A DNA stretch of 64,000 bases. Source: Notospermus geniculatus. Its lineage: Eukaryota > Nemertea > Pilidiophora > Heteronemertea > Lineidae. The stretch covers positions 23,698 to 87,697 of the forward strand of contig NMRB01001446.1 in the NCBI GenBank assembly GCA_002633025.1. The letters run 5' to 3'. The notes beneath the pieces were generated by a model, which was not told where the DNA came from, ran no database searches, and worked only from the letters and a program-made list of their open reading frames with translations. This document shows, piece after piece, positions 1 through 10,271 of the stretch (position 1 is the first letter of the stretch; every line of letters starts with the position of its first letter). Made by a program: the position numbers and the translations under genes.

Positions 1-704
1 AAAAACTGTGTCTTTATTCGACTAGGTGAATAAAAACACAGTTTTTTGACTGACTTTAAGAACAGTATCCAGAACAGTCTTGGCATTATTATATGTAAGA
101 GTTGACCTCAGTATGTATCCATTATTAACATCTCAATCAGATCATTAATTGATAAAAACCACACTTGGCAAGGTGTCATGAATATTGAAGTTTCAAAATG
201 TCAATGTATTTTTCAAAAATTCCATGAAGCTAATTTTTTTCAAGAAGTGAAATGGTAACTTCGAAGTTAGTCCCCCCCCCCCGTAAAAAAATTACACTTC
301 TTTGACTTCAACGTATTTTTGAGACGGTCCCTTACTCCAACCAGACCCACGTCATCTAAACGTGTTTCTGATTTCGTTGCGATCCTAGCGGCAACGGACA
401 AAAAAAACGAAATTAGCGAAACGAGGAAACTGTAGTAGAATCCGGAACGTGACTTAATTTTTAGCGATGTCAAAGATTCACCTTCATCAATAACCTTTCT
501 GGTAATTATGATATCCCTTTCAGATGACAGTTAAAACAAATGACAGAGTGGATTACGTGAATAAACAGAATTCTTTAGAAAGAAACAGTGTCATTAGGTT
601 CAAATCTATTATTTTCTAGCTTGCGGTTCAGACTCACACTGTGACTGCTGTTGGTGATTCGCCACGTTCTGCCATGGGGACTCGTAGCAGAACCACCCTT
701 AGCA

Positions 705-858
705 CGTGCAGAACCAGAGGGGCGCGCACCGGGCGCAAGCCTGCCCTTTTGGCCAACAAATCTGTAAAATCGACAATGAAATTCTGGAATTTGGCACAAA
801 TTTCAATGTTCCTAGGACAGGGCGCCCCTTCTTTTCCCAAATCCTGGATCCGCCCCTG
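705..858. mobile_element. Foldback/MITE insertion with target duplication, hAT-like ends
   Basis: The insertion is flanked by CTTAGCA at 698-704 and 859-865. The duplicate locus near 16265 has a single CTAAGCAG and no insertion, so it acts as the empty site. The right end reads GGATCCGCCCCTG, related to the ends of the elements at 7903-8198 and 21086-21233. A 7-8 bp target duplication fits hAT-type transposons, but the superfamily is inferred. No transposase is encoded. Confidence 0.75.
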
Positions 859-1060
859 CTTAGCAGACTGGACATATTTACGAGGTGGACATCCAACTTA
901 AGTCCCCAAGTTGGACAGTTATTCATATCGACCTCTACAATCGGGACGTCTTTCAATTACGCACACCTCTCTTTCTGTCTCACCTGTTGATTTAGTCGAT
1001 GAGAATTGCCATAGGCCACAAAGCGTACAAATCTTGGAGGGTCGCCGGAAGATGTTAATA

Positions 1061-1205
1061 GTGAGGTCTAGAAATCAAACGATAAACGTAAACTTTACGA
1101 CTTCACACTTCACATTAACCAGCTGTATATTGCATTTTCGGTACAAAAGTAACGTTGTCGTCAACGTTTACGTTTACGTTTATCGTTTGATTTCTAAACC
1201 TCCCT
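1061..1205. mobile_element. TA-flanked short foldback (TAGGGAG family, AAATCAAACG type)
   Basis: Inverted arms containing AAATCAAACGATAAACG and its complement end at CCTCCCTA, with TA at both borders. The same element lies at 16470-16619 in the duplicate, and related copies at 7093-7248 and 56061-56218. Non-coding. Confidence 0.75.
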
Positions 1206-2030
1206 ATTGATGGTGTATAACTGTCGTAATGGTCGCGGGTGTGAAGATTGGGGTAGTGAGCGGAAAGATCGAACAATTGTGACACCGCATGGGACTGTAT
1301 ATGTGACCCGTTACAGCAAAACTAAGCGCATGTCGCTCAGAAGGTGAGCCTCAACGAAATAAGATGACACCAGGAGAGAATGAAAGAAATAGACTCCTTC
1401 AGATTTCACAATAGACAGACAATACTGAAACTGACAAACATTTGGTCTCAAGCTGCCAAGCTAAGAGCGACATGCGCCTGGCTTTGCTGCGACGGGTCAC
1501 AAAATATATGTATGACACTAGAAATCCAAATGTCTTTGTATGTCTTGTTTCAATATACATATTGCACCGTTTTGAATAACCCCATCTTGGCTTCCTCATT
1601 CGTCCTAAAACTAGGGTTTAGTTCGTGGCAGCGAGGTCACGTTCCTCGTAATATCGATCGCACTTAAATTTATCCCGATGAATGAATATAACTAGGATTT
1701 TACCACAGTCACATTGTGAATAAGCTGGTCAACGAATCAACGAATATTCAATGAACTGTCGCTGTAACTGAGTAGATAAAGTATTATGATATGAAATTTC
1801 GTGTTCTGATGTAGTTTGCCTTCAGGAGTATTTTTCCTGTTACACTTCCTCTCCTACTGAACACAAGTCTCTCTCTAATGGAAAATATAATTGATATGTA
1901 CACTGGAGCCTCATCACGCCTTCGCCAAAATGGGCCAGGGATGGTTCTGTAATGGATCTTGAGTTTATTCTTCATCGAATTTCTAAAAGGACAATAGCTT
2001 CGGTCCAAGCCTCTTCCACAGGCACTACCC

Positions 2031-2534
2031 CACCCCAGGACTGCCTACAGAGGCCTCTTCATTCCGTTGAGTGCACTGCGTGGGTTGCGATAACAACACA
2101 TGGAATCATCGGGCCATTCTGGTTTGAGGATGAGAACGAGCGTGCAGTCACTGTGAATACAGAGCGTTACCTAGGGTCCTCCGCAAGTTTTGGGCTGTAC
2201 TCGGCCGACAAAGGGGGTTTATAAGGACTCGCTGAATTGGCTGCGCGAACACTTTCAGGATCGCCTTATCAGTTGGCGGTGTGACCCTGAATGTGCTTCA
2301 CACTCGCCAGACCTGAACCCCCCGGATTTCTACCTATGGGGCTACCTCAAAGACAATGTCTATAGGAATAATCCCCAAAACATTCACGAGTTGAAGGAGG
2401 CCATAACTGCGAAGATTCGTGAGATTCCAAAGGGGGAGTGCATTCGAGTCATTGAGAACTTCGCGCGTCGTGTTCAAGTGTGCCGCCAGCGCCGAGGGGC
2501 TCATCTTGAGCACATTATGGAAAGACGTCATTAA
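2031..2534 (+). pseudogene. Tc1/mariner-type transposase relic
   Basis: Two reading-frame pieces give transposase-like peptide. The first (about 2062-2176) contains GIIGPFWFEDEN and AVTVNTERYL. The second (2223-2531) contains LREHFQDRLISW, SPDLNPPDFYLWGYLKD and a C-terminal stretch ending in HLEHIMERRH. The NPPDF aspartate matches the third catalytic acid of mariner-like DDD transposases. The middle of the catalytic core, including the usual QQDGA block, is missing and the frame changes there, so the protein is broken. The N-terminal DNA-binding part is absent. The family assignment rests on recognised motifs. Confidence 0.8.
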
Positions 2535-2659
2535 ACGGAAAGTGATAAGCCCTGACTAATGAAACTTGGTGTGCAGGCCGTGCATTAAGTTGAGATAACA
2601 TGTGTGAAGTTTGGTTGATGTAGCCTGAAATTAAAGTTTTTATTAACATGTTCATGGGT

Positions 2660-2690
2660 CTCATTTTTTTGGGGTCACCCTATGTTCCAA
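2660..2690. mobile_element. 3' terminal repeat of the mariner-like element
   Basis: The sequence CATTTTTTTGGGGTCACCC next to TA is typical of the inverted terminus of mariner-like elements with this transposase type. No matching left terminus is present; the left side begins abruptly at about 2020, so the element is 5'-truncated. Confidence 0.6.
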
Positions 2691-2858
2691 AATGGCCCAT
2701 TTAAGCTGCCTTTACCAGACATCCGGAATGCGGTATAGGGACGCGGAATCCCCGGCGGAACGATATGTTGTATACGAAAATGCATTGCATTTTCCACTTC
2801 CGCGTTCCGCAATCCGCATTCCGCGTGTCAGCTAAACGTAGCTTAAGGTTAAGCCTAA

Positions 2859-2988
2859 GGCTAAGAATCCATTCACGCGATTTTCTTGCCGCAGACGCTC
2901 GAAAGCATTGTTTGTTTCCGCCGCGTTGGTCGTGGACAAAGGATGCGACATCGCGCGGCATGAAAATCGCGTGAATGGATTCCTAGCC
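2859..2988. mobile_element. TTAA-type foldback, GGCTAAGAATCC family (chain 1, unit 1)
   Basis: Inverted arms GGCTAAGAATCCATTCACGC and its complement enclose a short centre. Flanks are CTAA on the left and TAAA (2989-2992) on the right. It is the first of six elements joined end to end up to 3685. Open frames across it are by-products of the arms. Confidence 0.8.
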
Positions 2989-2992
2989 TAAA

Positions 2993-3142
2993 GCTGCTTT
3001 TCCACGAGACGTTTGCGGGCGCGGAATAGGAGGCGGGCGCGGGTAGAAAAAAATCGATCCAACGTATTTCCCATTAGCTGTTTCACTCGCACCCGCGTCC
3101 GCCACCGAAATCGCGTCCGCAAACGTCTCGTGGAAAAGCAGC
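2993..3142. mobile_element. TTAA-type foldback, GCTGCTTTTCCACG family (chain 1, unit 2)
   Basis: Arms GCTGCTTTTCCACGAGACG with GC-rich inner parts face each other around an AT-rich centre. It is joined to unit 1 through TAAA and to unit 3 through CTTA. A near-identical relative is the first unit of chain 2 at 46893-47042. Confidence 0.8.
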
Positions 3143-3146
3143 CTTA

Positions 3147-3276
3147 GGCTAAGAATCCATTCACGCGATTTTCTTGCCACAGACGCTCGAAAACATTATT
3201 TGTTTCCACCGCATTGGTCGTGAACAAAGGATGCGACATCGCGCGGCACGAAAATCGCGTGAATGGATTCTAGGCC
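3147..3276. mobile_element. TTAA-type foldback, GGCTAAGAATCC family (chain 1, unit 3)
   Basis: Same family as unit 1, with small differences in the loop. The right border is TTAG at 3277-3280, shared with unit 4. Confidence 0.8.
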
Positions 3277-3280
3277 TTAG

Positions 3281-3409
3281 GCGTTCGGTCCATTCACGCG
3301 ATTTTCGAGCGGCAGACGCTCGAAAGCATTGTTTGTTTCCGCCGCGTTGGGCGTGGACAAAGGATGCGACATCGCGCGGCACGAAAATCGTGTGAATGGA
3401 TTCTTAGCC
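3281..3409. mobile_element. TTAA-type foldback, GGCTAAGAATCC family variant (chain 1, unit 4)
   Basis: The left arm begins GCGTTCGGTCCATTCACGCG, so its outermost bases have diverged from the family while the inner arm is conserved. The right border is TAAA at 3410-3413. Confidence 0.75.
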
Positions 3410-3413
3410 TAAA

Positions 3414-3551
3414 GCCTAGTTTATACTTCGACGCAAGACCATCGGCGTCCGACGCACGACCAAAATCTGGACGCCGACCTAATGGTGTCGGCATACAGAT
3501 TTTGATCGTGCGTCGGACGCCGATGGTCGTGCGTCGAAGTATAAACTAGGC
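3414..3551. mobile_element. TTAA-type foldback, GCCTAGTTTATACTTCG family (chain 1, unit 5)
   Basis: Arms of about 50 bases (GCCTAGTTTATACTTCGACG inward) are nearly perfect inverted copies, so the DNA can form a long hairpin. Borders are TAAA and TTTA. A broken relative lies at 24908-24970. Confidence 0.8.
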
Positions 3552-3555
3552 TTTA

Positions 3556-3685
3556 GGCTAAGAATCCATTCACGCGATTTTCTTGCCGCAGACGCGCGAA
3601 AGCATTGTTTGTTTCCGCCGCGTTGGTCGTGGACAAAGGATGCAACATCGCGCGGCACGAAAATCGCGTGAATGGATTCTTAGCC
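3556..3685. mobile_element. TTAA-type foldback, GGCTAAGAATCC family (chain 1, unit 6)
   Basis: Last unit of the chain, bordered by TTTA (3552-3555) and TAAG (3686-3689). It is close in sequence to units 1 and 3. Confidence 0.8.
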
Positions 3686-3807
3686 TAAGCTAGGGTCTTC
3701 GACCATTAAGGGTTTATCAACGTGTTCATTACATGTAAATATTGGTTAACAGGCAATCAAGTGACCTTGTACATTTTGTAATGTTACATGTAACGTGACA
3801 CATAATG

Positions 3808-3897
3808 GGTGATTTCAAAGTTGGTGTTAACACGGTGTTTACAACGCATTAAAGCATTGTAAATACCGTTTTAACACCAACTTTGAAATACACAGTG
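3808..3897. mobile_element. Short foldback
   Basis: Inverted arms TTTCAAAGTTGGTGTTAAC and complement surround a short centre. No target duplication was identified. Confidence 0.6.
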
Positions 3898-3941
3898 TTG
3901 CATGGATGAACATTGCTGAGACAACCGGTCAATTCTGTGTG

Positions 3942-5390
3942 ATTAAGACCGCCCATCCTCACAGATGGGCGGTCTTCCTTGGTTTTACTGATGTTCTCTC
4001 TCTGGATCTCTCTCTCTCTCCTCATCCAATTCTGTGTTGTCCCCAAGATAACTCAATAAAAACGATGAGTATCAAGATGCCACTGCCTGTATTGATAAAT
4101 CAACATATCAGCTACACGCCTATTGCTCCCTATTGAAATCCAAATCATAATTGACTTTTTATTGGCGATGAATTAGCTGTCTGTTTTTCACTTTATCCCA
4201 GCCACCTGGCCACCAGCCAGGCCAAATGAGACAAATGAGAATTTAAGGTCTGCTTATTTACTCCGTGACGTCACAAGGCTGTTCCGTCTTGCGTGAGGAG
4301 GGCGGTATAATCTATTTCTAGACAGTGAACACATGTTCTTTGTTTACATTTTTGACTGGCTCTCTATCTCAAACTGAGTCTTGATGGAATTGATTAGCCA
4401 GCAACTTTATGATCGTTGCATTTTAAAGATCATTTGTGGACTTTCACAAGGCATTTTGCTGTGTTAAACTGAGGAAAGTCAGCTCAACTTTAATTAACTC
4501 TTTGCCACCCATACTTATTGTGCTTTAGTTAACTACCAACCGATTTCCTTATTAGGAAAGAGTGCATGAAATGTGTTTATTTCACTGTTTTCAAGTCAAT
4601 CCAGAGTCATGCACTAAAATAAACTCAATATTAACCTTTTTGCCCCCAGTTACTTATTGTTATTTTGAAATGGGACAAACAGTGACAGTATCAACGACAA
4701 ACATCTTGTGCAGGGTGAATGACCGCTTACCATGAACTAATAAAGCTACCGAAAGACCATTATCACTATGGTTGTCATGTTTGATATCAAACTAAATCAT
4801 CTTAACCTGTAGGTTTGAACTACCCCCACTTCCATGACCTAGTGACCTACTTAAAGACCAGTTGAGTGTAGGTAGTCATGTTTGGTATCAAACTAAAGCT
4901 TATGAAGTGTAGGTTTCAACTGACCTACTTTCATGACCTAGTGACCTACTTAAACACCAGTTGAGTGTAGATAGTCATGTTTGGTATCAAACTAAAGCTT
5001 ATAAAATGTAGGTTTCAACTGACCTACTTTCATGACCTAGTGACCTACTTAAACAGTTGAGCGTAGATAGTCAGATAGTCATGTTTGGTATCAAAACTAA
5101 AGCTTATAAAGTGTAGGTTTCAACTGACCTACTTTCATGACCTAGTGACCTACTTAAACGGCAGTAGAGTGTAGTTAGTGATGTTTTGTATCAAACTAAA
5201 GCTAATGATGTTTCAGTGGGCTGCTTCATTTTTTCCCTTTCAGAACACCCACCAAAGCATACCACAACCCATTACACGCCCTCATCAACTTCCACTTGCT
5301 AGACCTATCAAACCAAAGTCCACCTCTAATCATCGTAATCCCCAGTAAATGAAGGGCGGTCTTCAAATTGACTTATAAGTCAATTTCTAG
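3942..5390 (+). mobile_element. Helentron-like non-autonomous element (copy A)
   Basis: The left end ATTAAGACCGCCC is followed at once by a perfect hairpin (GACCGCCCATC ... GATGGGCGGTC). A CT-rich microsatellite sits at about 4000-4021 and a 100-bp tandem array at 4775-5204. Near the right end the inverted motif GGGCGGTCTT appears, then a 22-base palindrome (AAATTGACTTATAAGTCAAT and two more bases), then CTAG. A 5' terminal repeat paired with a subterminal 3' inverted repeat plus a terminal stem-loop is the layout known for Helentron-associated (HINE) elements. The second copy at 36812-37537 in opposite orientation shares both ends and the microsatellite. No Rep/helicase is encoded. The class is inferred from structure. 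Confidence 0.65.
4775..5204 (+). repeat. Tandem repeat, period about 100 bp, about 4.3 copies
   Basis: Units begin near 4775, 4876, 4975, 5079 and 5178. Each has TCATGTTTGGTATCAAACTA followed by a block with three TGACCTA words, two of them spaced as TGACCTAGTGACCT. The first unit is the most diverged. The array lies inside the Helentron-like element and is absent from its second copy. Confidence 0.85.
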
Positions 5391-7092
5391 TTATTGTGTG
5401 AGATTAGAGAAAACGGTGCAATTTCATTTCGTGAGGGGGGGGGCATGCGTCATCTCCGGGATTATTGAATCCGGTCAGTTGGACACATCAGCAAAGCCAG
5501 TAGGCCTAACAACGTTAAAAGAATCTAAAAGGAAATGTAAATGTGGATTGAAAATAGAAACAAATCAATTGTAAATTGGTATTTTTCCAATTTGTTATGG
5601 AACAAGTGCCATCGACATCCTTCTGGCACATCGTTACAGCTGTGTAGTACATGTTAGGACATACTCTCGTTCCGCCGATACGGATCTATTCCGATTTTAT
5701 ACACATGTATGGAGCACACTCGAGTGCTCCGCGCGGCGTGACGGGAATTAACTAGATATAGGGACCGCGTCAGTTCTGGTGTTTTCGTTTTCATGGAAAC
5801 AACACATGTCAAGTGTCTCCCTTATACTTCATGTCGCACACTGCTTGGATACGGTTACTATGACAAAGGCCCTGCCAGAAACGGATAGCCAAAGTAACTT
5901 ATGAAGCGGTAAGGAATTCTTCATTCCACTGAAATCGGAAAATATAACTTTTTTTTTCAACAGCTGGAAGGATTTTTATTCCGAAGGTTGTATATTCCGT
6001 GATATTTTCTAGGATTTTCTAACCGTATTCTCCCAGATGCATGTTTGTTGTTAGTGGTTAGTTTAAAATCCGCTTTTACAGTTTCGATTCATCATTTCGT
6101 GCCATATGTTTGCAAAGCATTTCAATTTTGTCGTGCCGTTCAATATGTAGTCTGTCGTATTGTTCTCATTGTTCTTTCCGTCATTCTGGCCTAGAGTGAC
6201 GGTTATAGATAACAAAGCTTTTAACATTTATCGTGTGAGACAATAACGCGCTGCCGTGCAATTAAAACAGTGTCGGCGCCTACCACCACTGAAAATATGG
6301 TTCGAACCCCTCTCATCAATTTGTGCATTCGTGTGAAGTTTTCCGAATTTTCTTGTATTTTTGAAATTATCATGATCGATTATTCTCTTTCTGACGTATT
6401 TAGGCCTATCAGAGTAGCTACATGTAGTTGTTACAATTAAAATGTGGTAGGAGAAGTTTGGGGCGTCGACATTTGTGAACACCAAATGGGTAATAGTATA
6501 GGTTACGTTGAGAGTGTCATCACAATAAAAAACACCGGTCTTTTGGTGGCAAATAAAGCCTTGTCGAATGTGCAACAAAGATCTGGTATGGTCAAGGCCT
6601 AGGTCACTCCCCAGCGACATTGGCCGGGTTTTCTCATAGACGGTCACATTTTATGCCGTCGGCACTGACGTAATAGACTCGTTACTTGGCCGCACCTCTC
6701 CTCTAGGCCTATTAGGGACGGTAGCTTGCGAAGATGAGCTGAGGTCGGGTGAGACCTCATACTTTTCCTGTGCTTGATCCAACAGAATGGTACGACAAAA
6801 TCGCCTTCGTTTTGGACGTCTGTCCGAATCGCACCGTGTAAATTGGCCTTAAGTGTAATGTACCTTCGTGATGAATAGTTTCTTATTTATTTAATATTAA
6901 CGCCCCAGTACATTACAGCACATTACAGCCGCTGAAAAATTATTAAAATTAAGCAATTTTAAGATAGTGAGGTGAGAACAAAATGCTTGCCTGATAGAAT
7001 CAGGCAATCGCTTGATTCTTCGTATCACTGATACGTACTTTAAAGAATAAAGGATCAGCAAGCATTGAAAAAAATGCACGCAGAGGTCTAAT
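5391..7092. other. Intergenic sequence, no gene seen
   Basis: Unique-looking AT-rich sequence without recognisable protein domains. A 139-codon minus-strand frame at 6228-6647 begins at a non-ATG codon and matches nothing I know. Confidence 0.5.
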
Positions 7093-7248
7093 AGGGAGGA
7101 TTAAAAATCAAACGATAAACCTAAACGTTAACGACAACGTTATTTTTGTACCGGAAATGCAATACATGTATAAAATTTGGTGAATGTGTAGTATGAAAAA
7201 TAACGTCGTCGCAAAGTTTACGTTTATCGTTTGATTTCTAAACCTCCG
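7093..7248. mobile_element. TA-flanked short foldback (AAATCAAACG type)
   Basis: The left end AGGGAGGATTAAAAATCAAA pairs with the right end TTGATTTCTAAACCTCC, with TA at both borders. It is the same family as 1061-1205. Confidence 0.75.
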
Positions 7249-7880
7249 TATAAATTAAAACACCGTAGTCAATTTTTACACCAAACTATTAAACGTCAGA
7301 AGACGTTAGAATTTTCTGATTTCACTACACTATGGCTACAAGCCATTAATGGGAAAAAATGTATTTAAATGCATTCGATGATGCGTAAACATATTCCGAG
7401 TCTTTCATTTCTTAGTCGTCCGGGCTATACACACCCCATGATGAGTGTAAGCTAAATGATGCAACATAAAGTGTTGCAGTTAAAACCCTTGTTACATTTG
7501 TATCTTCGCCTCCTCGCTGCAACCTAAAGTCACATCTAATCAATATCAAGTGAATCAAAAGTGTTATTTAGCAGTACTGCCACCAGAAGGCCAAGAACAA
7601 ATATGAGGTCATATGCCAATTACATTGACTGTACTCTTTCTAGCCACATCAATGAAGAAGGTAACGCAACCTGGACGAATGGGGAACGCCCACGCTGGGT
7701 CACTCCGTATCAGACGAGGTACGAGATACAAACCATTTCCAAAAAATAAAGTGTCCTAAAATTCCTATCCACTCACATAGCAGTTAATCCTAATTTAGGC
7801 CTACGAAAAAACTACTCGGGTCATACCAAGAGGATTCCTTATACAGAAGGAAATTGATGTTTCTTATTAGAAGAACACCA
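7249..7880. other. Intergenic sequence
   Basis: No domain, repeat or splice-supported exon was seen in this stretch. Confidence 0.45.
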
Positions 7881-8300
7881 GGGCCCGTATTCTAGAAGCC
7901 TCCAGGCGCGGATCCAGAGGGGGGGGTTGGGGTCGCGACCCTCCCCTGCTCGCCACCTCCAATTGTTTTTTCTCTCAATAATTTGCGACAATAAGCAAAA
8001 AACGCAAGAATAAAGCTTCTGTTTTGATACTGAGGTTCCAGGAAATCGCATCTGCGACCTTCTAGATTTCAACATTTTCTCGGGGAGGCCCCCCCCCCAA
8101 AGACCCCCCGTCAGCGCGGGTATCTTCGGCGCACGCCTGCGACGACCGCCCTTGGCGGCCCTGACCACCCTCTGCTAAAAATCCTGGATCCGCGCCTGTC
8201 TTCCTTAACTCTAAGGTCCACTTTAAGCTTTTGTATTCCGCTCTCCAAACAATAGCTAAAGGTCAACCTTTGAGTCAAGGAAGTTCTAGAATACGGCCCC
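7881..8300. mobile_element. Foldback with GGGCCCGTATTCTAGAA ends, interrupted
   Basis: The left end GGGCCCGTATTCTAGAA and right end TTCTAGAATACGGCCC are inverted. The arms continue inward (AACTCTAAGGTCCACTTTAA on one side and its partner near 8255-8275), but a second element at 7903-8198 splits the left arm. Removing it restores a foldback of about 125 bp. Confidence 0.75.
7903..8198. mobile_element. Nested MITE with CAGGCGCGGATCCAG ends
   Basis: Perfect outer inverted ends CAGGCGCGGATCCAG and CTGGATCCGCGCCTG lie inside the left arm of the 7881-8300 foldback. A clear target duplication could not be seen. Related ends occur at 705-858 and 21086-21233. Confidence 0.75.
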
Positions 8301-8434
8301 TGGATTAACTCAGTTTGAGAAGAACGATTTTCGGTAGTAGTAGTATTCATAATCGTAGTACACGCCAAAAAGTCGGGTGCCACACCAACGCCCGGAAGCG
8401 CCCGAGGAGCGACAACACCCCAAGCGCCAAAAAA

Positions 8435-8460
8435 TCCCCCCCCCCCCCCCNCCCCCCCCC
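8435..8460. repeat. Poly-C run with one undetermined base
   Basis: A C homopolymer is interrupted by a single N at 8451, so its true length is uncertain. Confidence 0.9.
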
Positions 8461-9004
8461 GGCCACGAGCCAACACTACTTAAGTGCTAACAGAACAAGC
8501 GAAGCGTCAACCTACACCAGAAGCGCCGGCCCTCCAACACCCGGAAGCGCTGCCCTGCCCTGGGCATTCGGGTTTCGCACCTGAATCATCGACCCGCCTA
8601 CCCTCTGCTCTGTCGGTGGCGCAGTACAGCGCGTACAGTCAGGATGACACGACCTCGGCTATTTAAGATAGAAATCACCAACGTTATTGGAATTCGAAAT
8701 CCTCAGACAGACGACCCTTCAGAACAATAAAGCGATATTGTTTATTCGAGTACCAGATTTACGTGAACTAATTGTCTCACCCCACACGCAAATTATTTTG
8801 TGAGCCGTCGCGTAATTAGTGCCAACAACTTCTTGGATTCCAAATGATAAGAATCCTGGCAATAAAAAATTAATGCTGGTAATTGGGAAGCCGTGAGCAA
8901 TTTGGAATGCTGTCTACTCATAAATAGCTGTGTTTTTGTAAAGGATAATTAATTTGTATCGTTCATTATTCCCGTATCCAGCCGATCCGCAGATAAATGT
9001 GCAT
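8461..9004. other. Intergenic sequence
   Basis: Nothing recognisable was found here. Confidence 0.4.
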
Positions 9005-9310
9005 GTAAAGTCGTGGACATAATCCCAAATATCTCAGCAACCACTCGACATATTTTTATGAAACAAAGCCCAAAATCCTTAGAAAGTTCCACTTTATGAA
9101 AACTGCAACAAAAATCACAAAAAATTACATAATAACAAGTTTGATATTTAGATGTTTTTCTGATGAGCTATTACATAATTACAGTATTTCCAAATTTCCA
9201 AACTTTTGATGCAGCAATATGACCAACAAGATGTTCTTTCCCGTGGAACAAACCGTGTTAAAATTAGCCCAGCAGTTTTTGAAATATTCAAGGTATCAGG
9301 TGTAGATAAA

Positions 9311-9440
9311 AGGGAGTTTTCGCAAAGCCCCCGAAACGCCAACGCGAACGCCCAACCCATTGCTCGATGGCACGACGAGAGCACCGAACAAACGGATAGA
9401 CGTTCGCGTTGCCATTTCGGGGGCTTTGCAAAAACTCGCT
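9311..9440. mobile_element. TAGGGAG-family foldback (CGCAAAGCCCCC type), unit 1
   Basis: Arms AGGGAGTTTTCGCAAAGCCC and complement flank the centre. It abuts a second copy with only a TA-containing spacer between them. Confidence 0.75.
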
Positions 9441-9443
9441 AAT

Positions 9444-9570
9444 AGGGAGTTTTCGCAAAGCCCCCGAAACGCCAACGCGAACGCCAACCCCATTGTTCGA
9501 TGCCACGAAGAGACCACCAAACAAAACGATAGGGCTTCGCGTTGACGTTTCGAGGGCTTTGCGAAAACTA
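9444..9570. mobile_element. TAGGGAG-family foldback (CGCAAAGCCCCC type), unit 2
   Basis: Same family as the neighbouring unit and in tandem with it. The right end has lost the CCCTA border. A third copy is at 13507-13637. Confidence 0.75.
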
Positions 9571-9594
9571 TATTCTTATGTCCACGACGTGTAC

Positions 9595-10167
9595 GTGTAT
9601 GGTCAAAATGTTATCATGACGTCACATCATGGTCAACTGCAATGTTGCCTTGGTAATAACTCAAACTAAAATAAATACCGGATTTTTGTCCACTTCACCA
9701 TCATGAGACTGAAGTAAAGGGGGAAATGTCCTTGCTTTTAGCTTTACCGTTAACATGGTGCCAAACGCTCCAATATTACATGTGCCTGAAACGAAACAGA
9801 AAAAAAATCCTTGCCTTTGATGTACTAAACCGAATGGTGTCTCTTTCAATAGCTCCAACGCATTCCAATATTAGGAGAGACGAACTAATAAAAGAGGCTA
9901 AAAACTCTCAATACAACACAATTTCCTCCGAAGTTACACATTCGGAACCTTCGATGCCTACTAACGAACAATAAAGAGAACAAAAAATCGTCAACAAGAC
10001 GTTTTGACTTTGACTAAGAGCCCTTCTTGAGCTGTTCAATATGTCATTCTTTTTCTGAAGAGGAAGGACACGATCTGGTGTGGTTCATATGGTATTTTTT
10101 TCGCGCAAACGCAAGTATTCGCGGGCGTGAGTGATATTATTATTTGACTAAATTCCATTTCATCGTT
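9595..10167. other. Intergenic sequence
   Basis: An 82-codon plus frame at 9726-9974 has no recognisable features; nothing else was seen. Confidence 0.4.
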
Positions 10168-10271
10168 TGCTTATCACCCGTGCTGGTTAGTTATGTTGAC
10201 GATCCTCTCGTGGCTAGTCCAAAAAAGACGGCACCTTGCATTGAAGGCTTTGATCGTTTGCTAAGCTAACC

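Larger units (their letters stand above)
1..2019. repeat. Segmental duplication, copy 1
   Basis: Positions 1-190 and about 411-2019 match 15573-15730 and 15980-17431 in the same orientation with scattered substitutions and small indels. Similarity stops at 2019, where this copy runs into a mariner-like element; copy 2 continues differently after 17431. The stretch 195-410 is not shared in this orientation, but part of it (around 285-335) resembles the reverse complement of 15385-15440. Copy 1 carries an extra element at 705-858 that copy 2 lacks. No coding gene was recognised in the block. Confidence 0.85.
9005..9594 (+). mobile_element. Truncated Tc1-like foldback arm hosting two MITEs
   Basis: From 9015 to 9310 the sequence matches the right arm of the 850-bp foldback at 61063-61912 (about 61613-61890). 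It stops at GATAAA, where two short TAGGGAG elements follow. GTCGTGGACATAA at 9012 and its inverted match at about 9576 suggest that the outer borders also form a short inverted repeat. Confidence 0.6.

Noticed and set aside
2701-3549. Repeated frames with SREWILSL-like peptides
   Set aside because: They arise from the conserved arms of the TTAA foldbacks read in several frames. Not proteins.
4775-5204. Possible CRISPR-like array
   Set aside because: Units are about 100 bp and repeated throughout, without unique spacers, and the genome is animal. It is a satellite in a mobile element.
6228-6647. 139-codon minus-strand frame
   Set aside because: Starts at a non-ATG codon, has no recognisable domain and no splice context. 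Likely chance.
8111-8584. Proline- and glycine-rich frames around a C-run
   Set aside because: Caused by the poly-C run and the MITE; an N interrupts them.
9726-9974. 82-codon plus frame
   Set aside because: No recognised domain and no splice signals. It lies in unique AT-rich sequence.
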